A stretch of 64,000 nucleotides of DNA from positions 1-64,000 of the forward strand of contig NZ_BQXN01000011.1 of NCBI RefSeq assembly GCF_045862745.1, written 5' to 3'. Every line of letters starts with the position of its first letter. The first letter of the stretch is position 1. Source of the stretch: Furfurilactobacillus entadae. Lineage in GTDB: Bacteria; Bacillota; Bacilli; Lactobacillales; Lactobacillaceae. The position numbers were made by a program, and so were the translations under genes. Below the pieces are notes generated by a model. The model did not search any database. It was not told the origin of the DNA and saw nothing but the letters and a program-made list of their open reading frames with translations. Positions 58,967 through 64,000 of the stretch are shown here, piece by piece.

Positions 58967-60760
58967 TTAGGCTTCAACATCCTCACTTTCAGATGTTTCT
59001 TGATGTAATTGGATCACTTCCAAGAATGCCTCACCATATTTATCCAGTTTATTTTGGCCCACACCCTTAATGCTTAGCATGGCCAACGTTGATTGCGGGA
59101 GTTCCTCACAAAAGGCTTGTAGCGTCTTATCCGAAAAGATCACGTACGGTGGCACGTGTTGCTGTTCCGCAAAGTCCATCCGTAGTTGGCGCAAACTTTC
59201 AAATAGATCATCATCAACTGAAACCGTTCGTTTGGCTTTAACTGCACCGCGGCGAAGCACCTTTGCTTGTCCCTTCAGGACGCTGCCCCCAAGGTCGCTC
59301 ACGTGAAGCGTTGGGTACTCACCACCCAATTGTTGCAAATAACCACTACTCGTCAAATAGTTGATCAGGTCGCTCACTTCCTTTTGCGACCGCTCTTTCA
59401 TCAACCCATATGTGGACAATTCATTGAAGTGTTCCGTCAAGATCCGTTGCACTTTCGAGCCGGTGAGGACCTGAGCAATCAGGGCCTTTCCGTACCGTTC
59501 ACGCATCCGTAACACGCAGGAAAGAACTTTTTGCGCATCCACCGTGATGTTCACCTGATCACGCTCATCCAAACAGTTCCCACAGTGTCCACAAGCCGGT
59601 GACGCCTCACCAAAATACTTCAAAATGAACTGCTGCAAACAGCCCTCCGTGTTGGCATACCGCGACATTTCCTGTAATTTCAGGTATTCCCGTGTTTTAA
59701 ACGTGGGTTCCATGTCTGACTGATCAATGAAAAAGTGTTGAACCTGAAGGTCAGATGGTTGGTACAGCAAGATGGCTTCACTCGGCAAACCATCACGACC
59801 AGCCCGGCCAGCTTCTTGATAGTACGCTTCAAGGTTGCCGGGCACCTGAAAGTGGATAACAAAACGCACGTTACTTTTATCGATCCCCATTCCAAATGCA
59901 TTGGTTGCAACCATCACCTGGACCCGATCGTATAAGAAGGCCTCTTGACTCTGGTTGCGGTCTGATTCGCTCATACCACCATGATACATGCCAGCGGCAA
60001 TGCCCTTGTGTTGAAGGAGCTGGCTAACCCGTTCCACTTCTTTACGTGTACTTGCATAGACGATCCCAGCAGCCTTAGGGTTGACCTTCAGGTACTCCAG
60101 CAAAAAGGCTTCTTTATTCTGCCCCTTAACCACCTGAAACGACAGGTTGTCCCGGGCAAATCCCGTGCTGACTTCATTTTGCGGATCAATGTTCAGCCGG
60201 GCCATAATGTCCACAGCCACCTTACTTGTTGCCGTGGCCGTTAACGCCACCACCACTGGATGGGACGGAAACTGGTGGACGGTGTTCATCAAGTTTAGGT
60301 AGCTGGGCCGAAAATCATGGCCCCACTGGGAAATACAATGGGCCTCATCAATGGCAAGCTGCACGATGTTTAACTCACTCAGTTCGGCCAAGAACCGTTC
60401 ATCATCAAGTCGTTCTGGCGCTAAATACAGCAACTTCACCTGATCTAACGCAGCTTGTTGTAAACGATATTCAATCTCTTGGTAGTCTAACGTACTGTTG
60501 ATAAACGTTGCGGCGATCCCGTTTTCGTTTAACGCGTCCACCTGATCCTTCATTAAGGAAATCAGCGGTGAGACAACCACTGTCAGCCCTGGCAGAAGTA
60601 ACGCCGGAATTTGGTAACAGAGGGATTTTCCACCCCCCGTTGGCATAACGGCCAGGACGTTTTCATGGTTCATGATTTTATTAATAATCGTGTCTTGTCC
60701 AGGCCGGAAACTGTCGTACCCAAACTTATCCTTTAGCACACTTAAGGCTGTCTCAGTCAT
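58967..60760 (-). CDS. recQ: ATP-dependent DNA helicase RecQ
   Basis: 597 residues from the ATG at 60760 (AGAGGAG upstream); an ATG 33 bases earlier lacks a site. Helicase motifs: PTGGGKSLCYQIPA, DEAH in IDEAHCISQWGHDFRPSY, and QEAGRAGRDG (motif VI). Zinc-binding cysteines in CGHCGNCLD, an RQC domain, and a C-terminal HRDC domain (~515-590). Complete bacterial RecQ; acts in recombination and repair. Confidence 0.96.
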   Translation of the reverse strand: MTETALSVLKDKFGYDSFRPGQDTIINKIMNHENVLAVMPTGGGKSLCYQIPALLLPGLTVVVSPLISLMKDQVDALNENGIAATFINSTLDYQEIEYRLQQAALDQVKLLYLAPERLDDERFLAELSELNIVQLAIDEAHCISQWGHDFRPSYLNLMNTVHQFPSHPVVVALTATATSKVAVDIMARLNIDPQNEVSTGFARDNLSFQVVKGQNKEAFLLEYLKVNPKAAGIVYASTRKEVERVSQLLQHKGIAAGMYHGGMSESDRNQSQEAFLYDRVQVMVATNAFGMGIDKSNVRFVIHFQVPGNLEAYYQEAGRAGRDGLPSEAILLYQPSDLQVQHFFIDQSDMEPTFKTREYLKLQEMSRYANTEGCLQQFILKYFGEASPACGHCGNCLDERDQVNITVDAQKVLSCVLRMRERYGKALIAQVLTGSKVQRILTEHFNELSTYGLMKERSQKEVSDLINYLTSSGYLQQLGGEYPTLHVSDLGGSVLKGQAKVLRRGAVKAKRTVSVDDDLFESLRQLRMDFAEQQHVPPYVIFSDKTLQAFCEELPQSTLAMLSIKGVGQNKLDKYGEAFLEVIQLHQETSESEDVEA

Positions 60761-60855
60761 GTTCTCCTCTTTCTCATCCGCTTCGTCTGTCATTCAATTA
60801 TACAAGCCTTCTGAGAAAGTACAATGATCGGCCCTTTTCCAAAATCATTGCACAT

Positions 60856-60899
60856 AAAAACGGCATTTACGGAAAGTCCACGCCGTAAATGCCGTTGTT
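60856..60899 (-). terminator. Terminator after the small gene at 60997
   Basis: A 14-bp perfect stem (60859-60872 with 60883-60896) followed on the minus strand by five T. It separates the small gene from recQ. Confidence 0.85.
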
Positions 60900-60996
60900 T
60901 TAATCCTTATGGTGATCACTCTTCATTACGCGCTCACGCCAAAATAAGCACCGGTTTAACCAGTCCATTGTGGCAAAAATTAGTTATCGATCACGG

Positions 60997-61188
60997 CTAC
61001 TCACGGTGTGCCAGTGCCCATTGCTGGTCCTGGTAGTCAAGCCGCTGCTCATAGTTGTGTAGTTCTGATAACTGACGATCGGTTAGCATCTGAATTGTTG
61101 AACCTAAGTTCCACAAAAAGTGAACGTCGATTGTTTTAACAATGGCGTGTTGCTGCACCTGATTTCGATTCAGCCTAAACTTTGGCAT
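60997..61188 (-). CDS. Hypothetical protein (63 residues)
   Basis: From the ATG at 61188 with AAGGAG 4-5 bases upstream. Sequence starts MPKFRLNRNQVQQH and is polar with many Gln and Leu residues; no domain recognised. It has its own terminator about 100 bases on, which supports a real gene. Confidence 0.6.
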   Translation of the reverse strand: MPKFRLNRNQVQQHAIVKTIDVHFLWNLGSTIQMLTDRQLSELHNYEQRLDYQDQQWALAHRE

Positions 61189-61360
61189 AGCGCTCCTTAA
61201 ATGAACCCCGCTAACTATCAAGGGGGTTGTTGGTTACGCTAACGCTACTCCATCCACACCGTTTTGTAAACTTTTCCTCACCGTCAAACTGCGGTTTCAC
61301 CCCGGCAAGCCAGCGTCTAGCCGCTTATAAATCGTCAAACCGCGCAATGCACTTAATTAA

Positions 61361-63328
61361 TTACCAAATGTGAACGCGCTCATCTGGTGCTAACCACATC
61401 CCGTCGCCTTCATGCACATCGAAGGCCGTGTAAAATTCATCCAAGTTTTGCGCCTGAACGTTTGCCCGCAGCTTGTGTGGCGCATGAACATCAATGCTCA
61501 GCAAGAGCTGTTCATACGCTGGGCTTGCCTTCATGCACCACACCTTTGCCCAATTGGTGAAGAATGCTTGGGCAGAAAAGTCTGGATCTTCCTTAGCGGC
61601 CTCTAACGCACAGCTTAACCCACCTTGGTCCGCAACGTTTTCAGAAACCACGAGCTTACCGTTCACCGTGCTCCCGGCAAAACTGATTCCGTCAAATTGA
61701 TCGATCATTGCCTGGGTCAAGGTCTTGAAGTGGGCCAAATCGTCCGCGGTCCACCAGTCGTGCATGTTCCCGTACTCATCAAATTGGGCCCCATTATTAT
61801 CGAAGGCGTGGGAAATTTCGTGTGCCATGACGGCCCCGATTCCACCAAAGTTCTCCGCACTGCTCTGATCCAAACTGTAAAACGGTGCCTGTAAAATGGC
61901 GGCCGGAAAGACGATGATGTTGTTCGATGGGTCGTAATAAGCATTAACGGTTGCGGGGTCCATGTCCGCCCACATCGTCCGGTCCACCTCTTGATCGATC
62001 TCATCGAAGTTTGCCTGAACCGCTAACCGATTAAACCGCAGGGCATTGTCAAAGAGCGTGCCACCCGCTTCACTTGGGGTGACCACGAAACGTGCATACA
62101 ATGGGTCAATTTTATCTGGGTAACCAACGTTTGGAATCAATGTATCAAGCTTTACGATTGCCTGCCGCCGTGTTTCGTCGCTTAACCACTCGTTCTTTTG
62201 TAACCGGTTCTTATAAACGTCGATCATCCGGTGAACCATTGTCATGACATCTGCTTTGGCCTTAGCACCAAAGTATTTACGTGCATAATAATCCCCCACC
62301 ACCATGTTGAACTGGTGGTAAGCCAGGTAATAAGCACCCTTTTGGGGATTAAACGCGGCTTTGCTTCCAGATAGTGCCCGCTGATATTCGCCCCGAATCA
62401 CCCGGGCGTCATCCGTTAAATGACCGGACCAGCTCCGAACAAGCTGCACAATTAACCAGCTCTTCCACTCTTCAAAGTTATTTGGTGTTAGGACGGTATT
62501 CAATGCTTCATAATACTTCGGATCAGTGACAATCACCCGCTCTACGCGGTTTTCCAACGCTTCGTTAACATAGGCCGTCAGATCGATCACATCGCTATGT
62601 TGCCCAAAGTCAGTCAGTGACTGAGGATTGTACATCTTTGGATAGTCCGCTTTTTCTTCACTACTCTTTTGGTGTTGCGCTAACTTAGCGTCCAGGGCCA
62701 CCGTTTGATCCAGGATCGTTGCGACGTCCGTTTCGGGTAGTCCGGCTAACGTTAACAGTTTAGTCATCATTGCCTTAAACGTTGCAATCAGCTGTGGCGC
62801 AGCGTCATTTCCGGCCGCATAGTACGTTGTGTCCGGTAAGATCAAAGATGGTGTCCCTGCGTAAACGGCGTTGTGCTTTGTGTCCTTCATATCGGGACTC
62901 ACACTAATTGGAAATGGTGCACCCACACCGTCCTTCAAAAACGCCACCAGGTGCGTTTGAAGGTCCTTGTAGTCCACTAACCCTTGAACAGTTTTCAACA
63001 GCGTCAGAAGGGGTTTAAACCCCTTTTGATCACGTGTTTGATAATCACTTGCTAATTTGTAATAACTAATGAAGTTTGCAAGGAGCACATTATTGGGTTC
63101 AACTGTTCCAGCCAGCATCTCACCAAAGTCCTTCATCAACGTGGTTTCGATGTTGTCAGCCAAGTCGGCGAAGCCACCCGTCGTTGGTTTGTCATCAGGA
63201 ATCGTGGCCGTTTGTAACCAGTCACCATTAACCCCTAAATACAGGTCATCCTTTAAGGATGCGCTACCTTCATCGGCGCTGGTTGCACCGCCCACTAATG
63301 TTTGAATCCGATTATTCACAAATGTCAT
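61361..63328 (-). CDS. pepO: M13 family endopeptidase PepO
   Basis: 655 residues. Zinc site HEISH in VMAHEISHAFDNNG (near residue 505) and the third ligand Glu in ENVADQGG; substrate motif NAYYDPSNNIIVFP upstream. No signal peptide, as usual for lactobacillar PepO, which works in the cytoplasm on oligopeptides. GAGG lies before the ATG. Length is about 20-25 residues above the common ~630 because of a short N-terminal stretch. Confidence 0.96.
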   Translation of the reverse strand: MTFVNNRIQTLVGGATSADEGSASLKDDLYLGVNGDWLQTATIPDDKPTTGGFADLADNIETTLMKDFGEMLAGTVEPNNVLLANFISYYKLASDYQTRDQKGFKPLLTLLKTVQGLVDYKDLQTHLVAFLKDGVGAPFPISVSPDMKDTKHNAVYAGTPSLILPDTTYYAAGNDAAPQLIATFKAMMTKLLTLAGLPETDVATILDQTVALDAKLAQHQKSSEEKADYPKMYNPQSLTDFGQHSDVIDLTAYVNEALENRVERVIVTDPKYYEALNTVLTPNNFEEWKSWLIVQLVRSWSGHLTDDARVIRGEYQRALSGSKAAFNPQKGAYYLAYHQFNMVVGDYYARKYFGAKAKADVMTMVHRMIDVYKNRLQKNEWLSDETRRQAIVKLDTLIPNVGYPDKIDPLYARFVVTPSEAGGTLFDNALRFNRLAVQANFDEIDQEVDRTMWADMDPATVNAYYDPSNNIIVFPAAILQAPFYSLDQSSAENFGGIGAVMAHEISHAFDNNGAQFDEYGNMHDWWTADDLAHFKTLTQAMIDQFDGISFAGSTVNGKLVVSENVADQGGLSCALEAAKEDPDFSAQAFFTNWAKVWCMKASPAYEQLLLSIDVHAPHKLRANVQAQNLDEFYTAFDVHEGDGMWLAPDERVHIW

Positions 63329-63513
63329 TAACCGTGCCTCATTTCTATAGAATTAAAAAACGATTAAAAGCTTTCCTTAGTATAGCAACCTCGTTGGTGA
63401 AACAAAAGGGCGACGCATTCCTCAACCGTAAATAGTTGTCTTCCTAGTGGTTCACGGTTACACTGCTGGTAATCAACCATTTAATTAACGTTTTATTACA
63501 GGAGGCTTTCCTT

Positions 63514-64000
63514 ATGTCCACAACTTTCTTTGTCGGCGCCCATGGCCAAATTGGTCAACTCGCCATTCAGGATTTTGCTGATGCTGGTGAACACGTCATT
63601 GCAGGAATTCGTGACGACCGTCAAGCCGCTGATTTTCCCACCAGCGAGTTTGTAACCACGACACCATTTGATCTCAACGCCTTTCCAGAAGAGATGGCCG
63701 TTCAATTTAAGACAAGCGGTGCTGACACCGTCGTCTTTTCCGCCGGATCTGGTGGTAAGACTGGTGACGATCAAACCCTAATGATTGATCTTGATGGTGC
63801 CATCAAGACAATGCTTGCTGCTCAACAAGCGGGCATCAAACGGTACATCATGGTGAGCTCGATTTACAGTAATCACCGTGAAGTCTGGGCTGATACGCCC
63901 ATTCATCCTTATCTGATTGCAAAACATTACGCCGATGTCTTTCTTGAGCACACAGATTTGGATTACACGATTCTACGGTTTGGAACGTTGATTAATGAAC
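63514..64000 (+). CDS. NAD(P)-binding atypical SDR (NAD(P)H-binding family), cut by window edge
   Basis: 162 codons visible from an ATG with CAGGAGG 9 bases upstream. Glycine-rich motif GAHGQIG at residues 8-14 and the IKRYIMVSSI strand are typical of the NmrA/NAD(P)H-binding group; YLIAKHYAD corresponds to the Tyr-x-x-x-Lys site. The C-terminus lies beyond position 64000. Substrate unknown. Confidence 0.85.
   Translation, partial: MSTTFFVGAHGQIGQLAIQDFADAGEHVIAGIRDDRQAADFPTSEFVTTTPFDLNAFPEEMAVQFKTSGADTVVFSAGSGGKTGDDQTLMIDLDGAIKTMLAAQQAGIKRYIMVSSIYSNHREVWADTPIHPYLIAKHYADVFLEHTDLDYTILRFGTLINE

Noticed and set aside
61361..63328. Minus-strand and plus-strand frames inside pepO (for example 61717-62004, 61412-61606)
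   Set aside because: They overlap a well-supported gene with all catalytic motifs and have no ribosome binding site or family match.

Overview
The window looks like a chromosomal segment of a low-to-mid GC Gram-positive bacterium of the family Lactobacillaceae. This rests on the peptidase set (PepX, PepO, proline iminopeptidase), the DUF1129-ychF-DUF951-parB-parA-noc-rsmG cluster, lipoproteins with an LAAC lipobox, AGGAGG-type ribosome binding sites, and frequent TTG/GTG starts. The genus is not resolved. The rsmG-noc-parA-parB block implies that the replication origin is nearby, but dnaA and oriC are not in the window.

Positions 1-21720 are one open reading frame on the minus strand that enters from beyond the left edge: at least 7,240 codons without a stop. 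It starts at a TTG with a good ribosome binding site and encodes a Sec-type signal peptide, a beta-rich domain, a long Gln/Thr/Ser-rich linker, two copies of an ~105-residue domain, and then more than 6,000 residues of almost uninterrupted hydrophobic sequence rich in Leu, Pro, Gly, Val and Ile. The hydrophobic part contains an array of ~387-residue Trp-rich repeats. Long plus-strand reading frames over this region are antisense shadows.

Positions 22.4-30.2 kb (all minus) hold an AzlCD branched-chain amino acid exporter, a YhgE/Pip membrane protein and a VanRS-like two-component system. From 30.2 to 34.9 kb is the housekeeping cluster rsmG-noc-parA-parB-DUF951-ychF-DUF1129, transcribed leftward. 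It is followed by VanZ, a CNT nucleoside transporter, a LysR regulator, and a TetR regulator divergent from a short-chain dehydrogenase with two clear operator palindromes. From 40.2 to 50.9 kb are a lipoate ligase, a MacB-like ABC protein, a DUF4097-type protein, the potABCD polyamine transporter and an OppA-type lipoprotein whose leader carries two very short Cys-rich reading frames and a terminator. The right end holds pepX, an SDR protein with an altered active site, a membrane protein, a substrate-binding protein whose lipobox Cys is replaced by Arg, a DUF805 protein, proline iminopeptidase, a DUF606 transporter, recQ, pepO and the start of an NAD(P)-binding protein.

Three observations stand out. 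The first is the giant hydrophobic repeat protein. The second is a family of six intergenic nested-hairpin elements, each directly after the stop codon of a minus-strand gene and all in the same orientation, whose stems differ in sequence but keep perfect pairing; both assembly gaps in the window lie inside such elements. The third is the pair of Cys-rich leader peptides before the OppA gene.
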